DNA of 64,000 nt from Pedobacter sp. MC2016-15 (GTDB lineage: Bacteria; Bacteroidota; Bacteroidia; Sphingobacteriales; Sphingobacteriaceae). Shown in pieces: positions 1 to 7,405 of the stretch. A model generated the notes under the pieces. It did no database searches, was not told the origin of the DNA, and was given only the letters and a program-made list of their open reading frames with translations. Both the position numbers and the translations under genes were made by a program. The number at the start of each line of letters is the position of its first letter. The stretch's first letter is position 1. Location of the stretch: NCBI RefSeq assembly GCF_026239695.1, contig NZ_JAPIVS010000006.1:248001-312000 (forward strand), read 5' to 3'.

Positions 1-219
1 AACCTGGAGGTTATAAATATATTCCATGATATCGAAGGTCAAATATTAGGTAATATATACTTAAAAGATCAATTAGGTGGACTTTTAACTAAACTTTCGG
101 TATTTACGAGTAAAGGCAAACCAATAACTGAACCGAAAAAACGTAGCTTGGTAAGTGAGTTGCGAGAGAGTGTGAGGACATTAGATGTGTCGAATTTTGT
201 AATGAATAAAAATAATTGA
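1..219 (+). CDS. C-terminal end of an unknown protein (partial)
   Basis: Frame 1 is open from the first base to a TGA at 217-219, giving 72 residues that end in VMNKNN. The start lies outside the window. The piece is rich in charged and hydrophobic residues and has no motif I recognise. The next gene starts one base after its stop, so the two are probably cotranscribed and translationally coupled. Composition is AT-rich like the rest of the island up to 5.2 kb. No function can be given. Confidence 0.6.
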   Translation, partial: NLEVINIFHDIEGQILGNIYLKDQLGGLLTKLSVFTSKGKPITEPKKRSLVSELRESVRTLDVSNFVMNKNN

Positions 220-220
220 A

Positions 221-574
221 ATGAAGATAGTACAAGCGATTAACGCTATGATCAGCCATCAAGAGCAGATTACAAATGTTAAAAGAAATGACCAAGAATA
301 TTTTTTCCTTTATAAGGAAAGGTATAAGTGGTCTATTATTTTGAATAGTCAAGGTGATTATATACTTCACTTATACACTTCAGAGACCTTGACTATCGAA
401 GACTTGGCTGCCATTCCGAGTGAGTATTGGGATACTATAGATTATGTTACTTACAAAAATAGTGAAATCAAAACCCAGGAAGCACACGAGAGCTTTAGCG
501 AATTATTCAGAATAGTCCAAAATAAGTTATTAGGCGCAGATCAAATCCTGGATGATATACTATCTGACTTTTAA
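221..574 (+). CDS. hypothetical protein, 117 aa
   Basis: A soluble, acidic 117-residue protein (MKIVQAINAM..., ending LDDILSDF) without signal peptide or membrane segment. The ATG at 221 follows the upstream stop by one base, which supports this start. The middle looks like a beta-rich stretch (YFFLYKERYKWSIILN) followed by helical, charged sequence. I do not recognise the family. Its size and tight coupling to the preceding gene would suit an immunity protein, antitoxin or small partner, but that is only a guess from layout. Confidence 0.65.
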   Translation: MKIVQAINAMISHQEQITNVKRNDQEYFFLYKERYKWSIILNSQGDYILHLYTSETLTIEDLAAIPSEYWDTIDYVTYKNSEIKTQEAHESFSELFRIVQNKLLGADQILDDILSDF

Positions 575-938
575 ATTCCGCAAATGTAAGCTTTACACTT
601 CTAACTGTTTATAAGAAGTATCGCATAAGTGCAGGCAAGTAATATACCATAACCAATAGGACGGTAAATTATAAGGGTATAACCTTTTTATTTACTGTCC
701 TATTTTCTTATTGTATAGAATCATAGATAAAACGTTTAACAAAGCATGCGGTCATAATACGGTATGCATCTGCGAACATTAGCTACATTTCCAGAAGATT
801 GATGTCGCCCACATTGCTTCTATATGTTAAACACATAGTATATTTACTGACTTGCAAGATTAATTATGATTTTGAACTTTTTTATTTTTTCTCAACATTA
901 AATTATAACGGAGTTATTTATATTAGGGCAAAAATAAA
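575..938. other. Gene-free stretch with hairpin element A
   Basis: No credible ORF. It contains the strong hairpin at 655-704 and a weaker one at about 738-762 (GCAT paired with ATGC around a loop holding ACGGT). The last 100 bases before the ATG at 939 are very AT-rich and should hold the promoter of the downstream two-gene unit, but I see no clear TAnnTTTG box. Confidence 0.5.
655..704 (+). repeat. Hairpin element A (paired with element B at 4393)
   Basis: A 15-bp stem (655-669 with 690-704, one G-U wobble) encloses a loop in which AAGG and CCTT can pair around TATA. Bases 658-704 align without gaps to 4393-4439: 35 of 47 positions agree, including the outer GGAC.GT / ACTGTCC arms and the central AGGGTATAA. 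It lies 80 bp after one gene and 234 bp before the next, so it could act as a terminator, but the conserved loop suggests a specific recognised element. Confidence 0.6.
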
Positions 939-1355
939 TTGATGGATATATTAGGTTTAATGGGATTGGTTAGTTCTATAATAGGGATAGCGTCATTTTT
1001 TTTGCCAGATTCGTGGCGAAGTAAGAAACGAACAATTTTCATTTGCATAATTTTAACATCAATGCTGAGCGGCTATATTGTATATCAATACAATGCTTTG
1101 TCTAGAATTCGTAAAGTTAGTAAAGCAGCTCAATTATTGATGGAAGGCAGACAAATGAATTTCGGATATAGAGGCTATGTTCAGGCTTCTTTGGCTTTCT
1201 TAGAACAAAATAAAGATTTATATCCAGATTCATATGAGCGAGCAAAAATGATAGCTCTAGAAAGAAAAAATGAGTCATCAGTTGATGATATAGAAGCAGC
1301 CTCTTCGATAGACGGTATAATAAGAGGTATTGCCATAATAAATATCGATAAATAA
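939..1355 (+). CDS. Small two-helix membrane protein upstream of NACHT NTPase
   Basis: 138 residues. Two hydrophobic helices are visible at about residues 4-22 and 31-50, separated by a basic turn (RSKKR), followed by a cytoplasmic-looking helical tail of about 85 residues. There is no cleavable signal peptide. It ends 70 bp before the NACHT gene on the same strand, so an operon is likely. I recognise no family. In other STAND and CBASS-type defence systems small membrane proteins can serve as the effector that damages the membrane; that role here is inference from context alone. ATG at 942 is an equally possible start. Confidence 0.7.
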   Translation: MMDILGLMGLVSSIIGIASFFLPDSWRSKKRTIFICIILTSMLSGYIVYQYNALSRIRKVSKAAQLLMEGRQMNFGYRGYVQASLAFLEQNKDLYPDSYERAKMIALERKNESSVDDIEAASSIDGIIRGIAIINIDK

Positions 1356-1425
1356 AACAATCTTGAACGTTCTGTAGTCAATAAACCGAACTAAATTATT
1401 TCAATAAACTTAATAAATTATTATA

Positions 1426-4200
1426 ATGGATTCAATGAGTTTGGGTATTAGTGTTTCTAGCTGGTTGATAGGAAAGATAGCGGATAAAGGGTTTGATGGC
1501 CTTACAAAGAAGATTTCAAACACAGATGATATCGATATAAAATTCCGAATGGCAGTGTCAAAAGTATCTAAAGAGCTTCAAGCTGACTATCCAAGTGTTT
1601 TAGGTGGAAGTATAGATTACTTCTTTAATAAGGAAGAAGTTTTCAGTGAATTATTTAAACTACTGTTTAAAACGTCCAAAATAAACTTAGTTAAAATAAA
1701 TGCAAGTTTTGATACCACAAGTCTTCCTTCAAAATTTATTAAGACCTTCATCAATAAGTTACGGGCTGAATTATTAAAGGATCTAACGTTTGATTCTATT
1801 CTATCAAATAATGAAATATTTGTATCGCTACAGGGCCTGGCATCAGATATTGGAATTATAGCCAGTAATTCAGATATCACAGTTGAAAAACTTTCGGATA
1901 TTGCAAAGTCATTAGCAGAAAAAATCGATAGCAACTTTGATTTCAACGCCTTCAACGATATATATAGTAAGAACGCAATAAATAATCTTTCACAAGTAAG
2001 CTTTATTGGATTGGGAATAGATATCTCAATCAAAAAACATCGAAAGAATTTAATGGATATATTCGTTAAGCCCCTATTTCAGATATTGGAAGGGCGAAGC
2101 GAATCCGCAACATTAACTACTCTTTATAATAGAAACAATGATGGTGTTGAATACGACGATATTTTCAAAATAAATAAGAAAATTGTTATTTTAGGTAATC
2201 CAGGGTCCGGGAAGTCAATGGTTATCAAAAGTATAGTTTGCGACGTGTTGTTGAAAAAAAATGATAGGTTCAAAGGCGACTTAATTAATAAGTTACCATT
2301 TAGAATAGAGTTACGAAATTATCTTGCTTTCAAAAAAGAAAATAGAGGCAATTTTATAAAATATCTAGTATCATTATTAGAAACAGAATATTTAATAAAC
2401 AATGTAACTGAACAGATCATTAATGATATTTTGCTCAATAAAGATTGCCTAATTCTATTTGATGGACTTGATGAGATTTTTGATGTAAACGACAAAATTG
2501 CTACTAAAAATGATATAGAAAATTTTCACAATTCATTTCCGCAAATCCATTCAATTACTACATCTCGAATTATAGGGTATGACGAGGCTAGTCTAAATGA
2601 GACATTTTCGGTTATTTATATTAGTAATTTTAGTAATGATAAGGTCGAGGAATATGTCAATAAGTGGTATGAGAAAGAAGAAGACGTTCTTGAAATTAGA
2701 GAAAGAGAGGTTTTAGGCTTCACTAGCAAAATGCATGAAATTGATCACGAATTAATAAGCAATCCACTTCTGTTATCCTTAATTGTTATTCTTTATCGCA
2801 ATATTCTAAAGCTACCAGAATCCAAACTTGAGATTTATCAAAGTTGCACTAAAACGTTGGTTGATAAATGGGATGCTTCCAAGGAACTTATCATAAACCT
2901 TGACCACAAACTGCTTAAGGAGAAAGATAAATTATTTGCTGACCTAGCCCACTGGCAATACAATGAACTTAGCAGCAATGCAATAACGATCACTTATGTG
3001 AGGGCTAGACAAACTATTGCCAAATCAATTTTACGTTTAAACATTGGTTCCGATCAAGATTGTGAAAATATGGCGGATGCCTTTATGGAATATGCTCAAA
3101 AAAGATCTTTATATTTTGATAACAATTTTACACATAAAACATTCCTTGAATACTACACTGCTTATTGGATATACTCAAATATTGAGAAAAAACATTTGGT
3201 AATAGAAAGAAACAACTTGCTTACAAAATATATTGGAAATCCGTTTTGGTATATCGTGTTAGAATTATTGTTAAATCTTATTGATAAGGATCAGGCCGAC
3301 AATGACATTATTGACGATATCTTCAAGGAACAAATGCAAAACTCTAAAAATGGGCTGCCATTTTTAATTAGAATGCTCTCTAAACTAAAGAATATAAGCA
3401 GCGAAACCGTAAAAGCAGTTCTAATTAACGGAATCAGACGCATCGATAATAATCTCGACTCAACTTCCATACACAATGAGAATGCCATTTTTCGAGCTTT
3501 GTCCACGGTATATGATGAAATACCGTCGGCGAGAATTTATATACTAGAGGAATTGAAAAGGTTGGAAAATCTCTATGACACTGATAACCAAGAATTAATT
3601 AAGGTTTATTCACTATACGTGGAATTGGAGCACGGAATTCATTCTTATAAAGAATCAGCAAAGTTTCAATTAGGTAACTTGGCCAAATACGATGCCACAT
3701 GTAAGCTTAATGAGCATCTATTTAGGGTTAGACAAATGCGCGGAGAACATTATCATCTTACCGTCGCCAATACCATTGAAGAGTTTATTGATTTATTTGG
3801 AATAAAACAAATATTCATAGGTACTCCTGCAGTCTATGATAGTTATGCATTTAATTCTTATTTTGATAGTTATGTAACTTCCGCAATAGAGGGACATTAT
3901 GGTAATCTTAATAGAGCTTTTGACCTTTTTGAAAAGTATGGTTTAACAAAACCAAAAATCGCCGAAAAGATTCTCGATAGTGAAATAGGATATTTTATAG
4001 AAAGGTCTAAGCTTGACGAAAAGTGGAAGGAATTTACTGTTAACAATGACATAGAGATATGTAAAATAATAATATGCGTGTTATCTAGGTCTACACAATT
4101 CGATTTATCTGAAAAATCAGTTAAGCGTCTTAGCCCTGAAAAATTAGAAATCTTAAATGATGTAATACAAAGAAATACACCCAAACATTCACCGTTCTAA
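1426..4200 (+). CDS. NACHT-domain STAND NTPase (candidate anti-phage protein)
   Basis: 924 residues in three parts. Residues 1-230 are a helical N-terminal region beginning with an amphipathic stretch. Residues 250-480 are a NACHT NTPase: Walker A GNPGSGKS at 257-264, Walker B LILFDGLDE at 342-350 with the typical NACHT DGLDE, TTSR sensor at 378-381, and the downstream NPLLLSLI motif. The rest (about 480-924) is helical, presumably the sensing part, with no leucine-rich repeat I can identify. NACHT proteins in bacteria are known STAND-type immune receptors that act on phage triggers. No nuclease or protease domain is visible, so the effector may be the N-terminal helices or the membrane protein encoded just upstream. 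AT-rich, in an island ending at a split tRNA gene. Confidence 0.88.
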   Translation: MDSMSLGISVSSWLIGKIADKGFDGLTKKISNTDDIDIKFRMAVSKVSKELQADYPSVLGGSIDYFFNKEEVFSELFKLLFKTSKINLVKINASFDTTSLPSKFIKTFINKLRAELLKDLTFDSILSNNEIFVSLQGLASDIGIIASNSDITVEKLSDIAKSLAEKIDSNFDFNAFNDIYSKNAINNLSQVSFIGLGIDISIKKHRKNLMDIFVKPLFQILEGRSESATLTTLYNRNNDGVEYDDIFKINKKIVILGNPGSGKSMVIKSIVCDVLLKKNDRFKGDLINKLPFRIELRNYLAFKKENRGNFIKYLVSLLETEYLINNVTEQIINDILLNKDCLILFDGLDEIFDVNDKIATKNDIENFHNSFPQIHSITTSRIIGYDEASLNETFSVIYISNFSNDKVEEYVNKWYEKEEDVLEIREREVLGFTSKMHEIDHELISNPLLLSLIVILYRNILKLPESKLEIYQSCTKTLVDKWDASKELIINLDHKLLKEKDKLFADLAHWQYNELSSNAITITYVRARQTIAKSILRLNIGSDQDCENMADAFMEYAQKRSLYFDNNFTHKTFLEYYTAYWIYSNIEKKHLVIERNNLLTKYIGNPFWYIVLELLLNLIDKDQADNDIIDDIFKEQMQNSKNGLPFLIRMLSKLKNISSETVKAVLINGIRRIDNNLDSTSIHNENAIFRALSTVYDEIPSARIYILEELKRLENLYDTDNQELIKVYSLYVELEHGIHSYKESAKFQLGNLAKYDATCKLNEHLFRVRQMRGEHYHLTVANTIEEFIDLFGIKQIFIGTPAVYDSYAFNSYFDSYVTSAIEGHYGNLNRAFDLFEKYGLTKPKIAEKILDSEIGYFIERSKLDEKWKEFTVNNDIEICKIIICVLSRSTQFDLSEKSVKRLSPEKLEILNDVIQRNTPKHSPF

Positions 4201-4392
4201 AATATAACGTGTATTTTGATAAATGGATCTTCAAACTATTGTATATGCATTATTGTGTTATAATAAATACAGTCAACGATAACGTATTTGTTTTAGACTG
4301 AAGTATTAAATATTCTACAACGTTAAGTTTGTTACCTCTAAACCTTTAGATTAATATAAGCAAAGAAATGAAATATTAATTTCACGAATATT

Positions 4393-4439
4393 AGGACAGT
4401 AGTTTAGTAGGGTATAATCACTGTATCGACTGTCCCATT
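4393..4439 (+). repeat. Hairpin element B (paired with element A at 658)
   Basis: Arms GGACAGT (4394-4400) and ACTGTCC (4429-4435) pair perfectly over 7 bp around a 28-nt loop containing AGGGTATAA. It matches element A at 35 of 47 ungapped positions. Together A and B bracket the 2-TM plus NACHT unit in the same orientation. Confidence 0.55.
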
Positions 4440-4523
4440 TTAAGATATGATTTATTAATCATTGCACAAAGCTAAGGCTTATCAGCTCAACACGTTTCAA
4501 GATATTCCGGCATAAACGCTTAC

Positions 4524-4546
4524 ATGGCTTTTGCGCTCAAAGCCAT
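4524..4546. repeat. Perfect 8-bp hairpin upstream of radC-like gene
   Basis: ATGGCTTT (4524-4531) pairs with AAAGCCAT (4539-4546) around a 7-nt loop TGCGCTC. No T-run follows, so it is not a typical terminator; it could be a leader hairpin of the downstream gene. Confidence 0.4.
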
Positions 4547-4616
4547 TTATTCCGTTGCTTCTTGACTTAGTTGTGCTGAAAGCTTGGTTGGAGTTACCAT
4601 AATTAATTAAAATCAT

Positions 4617-5078
4617 ATGGTATTACAATCAGAATTATTAGAGGTGGCAGAAGTACAGATAACTTATAAGCCAAAGTTTAAGGTTTCGGAGAGACCACAA
4701 GTCAGCAGATCACAACATGCTTACAATATTTTAATACAGCACTGGGATTTGGGTAAGATCGAGTTATTAGAAGAGTTTAAAATCCTGCTGTTGAATCGTA
4801 GGAACAGAGTATTAGGACTGGTACACATTTCATCTGGTGGCTTCAGTGGAACTGTCGCTGATCCTAAAGTGATATTTACAGCAGCATTGAAAGCCTGTGC
4901 ATCCGGAATTATACTCTGTCATAATCATCCCAGTGGTGAACTTGATCCGAGTACTGAAGATCTGGCAATGACAAGAAGACTGAAGGAAGCAGGGAAATTA
5001 TTAGATCTGCAAATTCTTGATCATTTGATCATATCACAGCATGGATATTATAGCATTGGTGATGATGAGATCTTATAA
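4617..5078 (+). CDS. radC: RadC-family JAB/JAMM domain protein
   Basis: 153 residues covering the C-terminal JAB (MPN) domain of RadC without the helix-hairpin-helix N-terminal part of full-length RadC. The metal-binding motif HNHPSG is at residues 102-107 and its partner aspartate in STED at 115. The stretch before it (NRRNRVLGLVHISSGG) is the usual RadC strand-loop. Such short RadC-like proteins are very common in integrative elements and islands of Bacteroidetes; their biochemical role is unsettled and a DNA-repair role was withdrawn for E. coli RadC. It is the last gene before the split tRNA at the island edge, which fits element-borne origin. Confidence 0.85.
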   Translation: MVLQSELLEVAEVQITYKPKFKVSERPQVSRSQHAYNILIQHWDLGKIELLEEFKILLLNRRNRVLGLVHISSGGFSGTVADPKVIFTAALKACASGIILCHNHPSGELDPSTEDLAMTRRLKEAGKLLDLQILDHLIISQHGYYSIGDDEIL

Positions 5079-5136
5079 GTTTGATTAAAATAATTAGCTT
5101 GCATTAACTAACAAAATACAAACAAGGTTAGATACA

Positions 5137-5196
5137 GTGTGAAAAGAGTGTGAGAATAAAAGAAATGTGAATTATAGTGCTTTAAAAGCTATGTGA
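5137..5196 (+). repeat. Four short repeats [GA]TGTGA beside the tRNA break
   Basis: GTGTGA occurs at 5137-5142 and 5148-5153 (11 bp apart, same helix face) and ATGTGA at 5165-5170 and 5191-5196. The last ends 13 bp from the break in the tRNA gene. Spaced short direct repeats next to a recombination site are what arm-type integrase sites look like, but six-base repeats in AT-rich DNA can also be chance. Confidence 0.25.
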
Positions 5197-5209
5197 GGTC
5201 ATTACACGA

Positions 5210-5251
5210 TGCCTGCCAGGCAAGCGCTCTAGCCAAATGAGCTAATCCCCC
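5210..5251 (-). pseudogene. Truncated tRNA-Ala (anticodon GGC), 5' half only
   Basis: Read on the minus strand from 5251, the sequence has a GGGGGAT acceptor start, a D-arm (TAGCTCATTTGGCTAGAGC), anticodon stem CTTGC and loop CTGGCAG with anticodon GGC. Homology stops after the first three bases of the 3' anticodon stem; no T-arm or acceptor 3' strand follows. The promoter is intact to the right. Integrases often recombine at the anticodon or T loop of tRNA genes, so this is best read as one attachment junction of the island on its left. Alternative: an old deletion or rearrangement. Confidence 0.75.
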
Positions 5252-5260
5252 GTGGGTGGG

Positions 5261-5291
5261 CAAAAGTAGTAATTTGTTTGTGGTTTGCAAA
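5261..5291 (-). promoter_or_regulatory. Bacteroidetes-type promoter of the split tRNA-Ala
   Basis: On the minus strand: -33 box TTTG (5291-5288), 19-bp spacer, -7 box TACTTTTG (5268-5261), a perfect match to TTTG-N19-TAnnTTTG. It sits 10 bp upstream of the tRNA 5' end, so the tRNA fragment is probably still transcribed and reads into the island. Confidence 0.7.
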
Positions 5292-5425
5292 TAATATTTA
5301 AAAGAATCATTGCCTGTATATATGGTTTATGTACTGGTCGTACACTGTTGTATATTAGAATGGGCTTAAAAAGGCCTTGGAAACGCCTTAGAACAGCGCT
5401 GAGAGCTCATTAAGAGGTATACAGC

Positions 5426-5500
5426 CGTTTCAAGGACGTTCCAGGTACGTCTCAACGGTGTTCCAAGGACGTTCCAATAGTGTCTCAGAACCGTTCCAAT
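5426..5500. repeat. 33-bp imperfect tandem repeat, about 2.3 units
   Basis: Units start at 5426, 5459 and (partial) 5492. The shared core CAAGGACGTTCCA is at 5431-5443 and 5464-5476, followed in both by a GTCTCA six bases or so later. The third unit keeps only CGTTCCAA. Function unknown. Confidence 0.5.
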
Positions 5501-5724
5501 ACAAACCAGTATATGACCAGTATACGAACGATGTATGCAGGATAAGAGACACTGGACGAGCCGCATACAAAGATAAATTAAAAAAATTTCAATGCAACAC
5601 ATCGCTGTCCGGGAAGAGGATTGATATTGCGCAATCAGATCCAGAAAGATCAATTGAATCAGTTTTGAATTTGGAATCCTGATATTCTGATTATAGCCAT
5701 CAATAATCTCAAAAACCTCCTCAG

Positions 5725-5838
5725 AGGCCCTTTAAAAGGCCTTTTTCAGGCTTTCGAAAGCCCAAGGGGCTATCCAACCCCTACCCAACGCCTACCAGAG
5801 GCCTATAAAACGCCTCTGGAATATACTTAAAGGCCTTT
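5725..5838. repeat. Cluster of consecutive palindromes
   Basis: Palindromes in a row: AAAAGGCCTTTT (5734-5745), GGCTTTCGAAAGCC (5749-5762), AGGGG/CCCCT (5765-5769 with 5778-5782), CCAGAGGC/GCCTCTGG (5795-5802 with 5812-5819) and AAAGGCCTTT (5829-5838). AAGGCCTT also occurs at 5371-5378. The run stands directly before the large hairpin. It resembles intergenic repeat clusters but I cannot assign a family. Confidence 0.5.
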
Positions 5839-5874
5839 TTTTGAATACACGAACAACAACTTTGTGCAGATTAT

Positions 5875-6018
5875 AAAGGGACTTTGCTCGGAGTGCCACC
5901 ACAGTATCAGTTCAGTGACTGGTTGATCACTGCGTCGTTTTTAACTAGCTTATTCTAGTACAGTGAGCAACCAGTCAGTGAACCATTACTGTGGACCTGT
6001 TCCGAACAAAGTCCCTTT
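5875..6018. repeat. Large imperfect hairpin with 58-nt arms
   Basis: The left arm 5875-5932 and the reverse complement of the right arm 5961-6018 are the same length and agree at 46 of 58 positions with no gap. The first 12 bases (AAAGGGACTTTG) and the inner block CACTGACTGGTTG-like region are the best conserved; the mismatches cluster at arm positions 19-24 and 33-35. The 28-nt loop holds a further small hairpin (ACTAG/CTAGT). Candidates are a miniature inverted-repeat element, a folded single-strand recombination site or a large structured RNA. No transposase is nearby and I see no convincing target duplication. Confidence 0.75.
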
Positions 6019-6205
6019 TTAAACCTCCAAAATCAAACGTCTATTGATCAAAAAACATCCTTTTGATAAGAAATCTCCGGCAATGAGCGGAAGAGTGCGG
6101 AAACGAACGGAAGTTCAGAGAATCTTAAGCAGAATATATTCTTCCGATAAAATATTTTAGCTACTTTCGGAATGAATTGCCTGATGCCAGCAACCAAATA
6201 TTTTT

Positions 6206-7405
6206 ATGGGCCAACGACGTTTATTTTTGATACTCCTGATTCTGGGCATGTTTGTATTTGCAATCATACAATGTACACCGCAGGCGGAAAAACCCAAAGA
6301 CAATCGCGGACCGGCATATGCAGGCAGTGCCACCTGTGCGAATTGCCATAAAGATCTCACCAACTCATATACCCACAACTCCCACTTCAATACCTCCAGA
6401 ATGCTGACCAAGCCTAATTCTACAGATAGCCTTCATCTGCCGGATGGCGAGTTCGTTTTCAATGCAAACACAAAAGTCGGGGTCAAAAACCTCAAAGACG
6501 GCCTGTATCAATCTGCATTGATCAATGGAAAAGATCAAAAAACTGAACATACCGATATGGTTTTCGGGGCGGGAATCAGCGCTTATACCTTCGCCTTCTG
6601 GTTTGGCGATAAGCTGATGCAGATGCCACTCAACTATCTCACTAAAGAACATCAGTGGGTGAACAGTCCGGGCTTCCCGACAGACCAGATTTACTTCGGC
6701 CGGCCAATTGTTGCGCGCTGTCTGGAGTGCCACAGCTCATCCGTTAAGATCAACCTCGTTAAATCCGGTGATTTCGGTGTAGAAGAAGAGCTCGTAAAGG
6801 GATCTCTTATTGCCGGTATCGACTGTGAGCGCTGCCACGGACCTGCCGCTGCACACGTTGAATTTCACGAAGCAAACCCTACAGTGAAAAAAGCAACCCA
6901 TATGGTAAGTTATAAGTCTCTGGCCCTTACCAGGAAAATTGATATGTGCGGAGTATGCCATTCGGGAACAGGAATAAAAACCCTGACTTCTACATTTACT
7001 TTCAAACCCGGAGACACACTGAAGACTCTCCCTCAGTACAATGAGTACCGGGGCGAAGATGCCGATGTACACGGGAAACAAAAGCCATTACTCGAAGCAA
7101 GTCTCTGTTATAAAGTCGGCAAGGCCGAATGTATTACCTGCCATGACATTCATGATAACACCAAACAAAGCATACAGATGTACTCCAATAAATGCATTAG
7201 CTGCCATACCGATGTAACACACAAAACGTTACCCGAGAAAAACAAAGCGGTACTGGCAAAAAACTGTATCGACTGCCATATGCCGGTGAAAGAATCTCAT
7301 GCGATAGGTTTCCAGATGAGTGGGAGCAAAGAAAAATTCCCGTATCGCCTGAGGACGCACAGAATAGCAGTTTATGAAAACCTAACTACGAAACTAAGCA
7401 AGTAG
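6206..7405 (+). CDS. Seven-heme c-type cytochrome
   Basis: 399 residues with an N-terminal export helix (residues 5-22) and then seven CxxCH heme motifs: CANCH 44, CLECH 172, CERCH 207, CGVCH 248, CITCH 309, CISCH 330 and CIDCH 354. The wide spacing between the first and second motif and the CERCHGPAAAH element are typical of the cytochrome c554/multiheme family found in Bacteroidetes. A Cys at residue 23 could be a lipid anchor, although the residue before it (Gln) does not fit a classic lipobox. Probably periplasmic or surface electron transfer; substrate unknown. It converges with the response regulator gene, overlapping its end by 12 bp. Confidence 0.88.
   Translation: MGQRRLFLILLILGMFVFAIIQCTPQAEKPKDNRGPAYAGSATCANCHKDLTNSYTHNSHFNTSRMLTKPNSTDSLHLPDGEFVFNANTKVGVKNLKDGLYQSALINGKDQKTEHTDMVFGAGISAYTFAFWFGDKLMQMPLNYLTKEHQWVNSPGFPTDQIYFGRPIVARCLECHSSSVKINLVKSGDFGVEEELVKGSLIAGIDCERCHGPAAAHVEFHEANPTVKKATHMVSYKSLALTRKIDMCGVCHSGTGIKTLTSTFTFKPGDTLKTLPQYNEYRGEDADVHGKQKPLLEASLCYKVGKAECITCHDIHDNTKQSIQMYSNKCISCHTDVTHKTLPEKNKAVLAKNCIDCHMPVKESHAIGFQMSGSKEKFPYRLRTHRIAVYENLTTKLSK

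Larger units (their letters stand above)
4201..4616. other. Gene-free stretch with hairpin element B and a second hairpin
   Basis: 416 bp without a credible ORF. The first 190 bp are AT-rich and featureless. Element B follows at 4393-4439, then a perfect 8-bp hairpin at 4524-4546. The region leads into the RadC-family gene at 4617. It could encode a small structured RNA, but I cannot identify one. Confidence 0.5.
5079..6205. other. 1.1-kb gene-free stretch at island edge, rich in repeats
   Basis: No ORF here looks like a protein gene. In order it holds four [GA]TGTGA repeats (5137-5196), a truncated tRNA-Ala with intact promoter (5210-5291), a 33-bp imperfect tandem repeat (5426-5500), a cluster of palindromes rich in AGGCCT (5725-5838), and a large hairpin (5875-6018). 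The final 180 bases lead to the cytochrome gene. Confidence 0.6.

Noticed and set aside
5458..5682. 74-codon ORF in the repeat-rich intergenic region
   Set aside because: It starts inside the 33-bp tandem repeat, has no domain-like pattern and no visible start signals.
5458..6205. Large hairpin at 5875 as an integron attC site
   Set aside because: The arms lack the conserved attC core-site ends and there is no integron integrase, so I do not call it attC.
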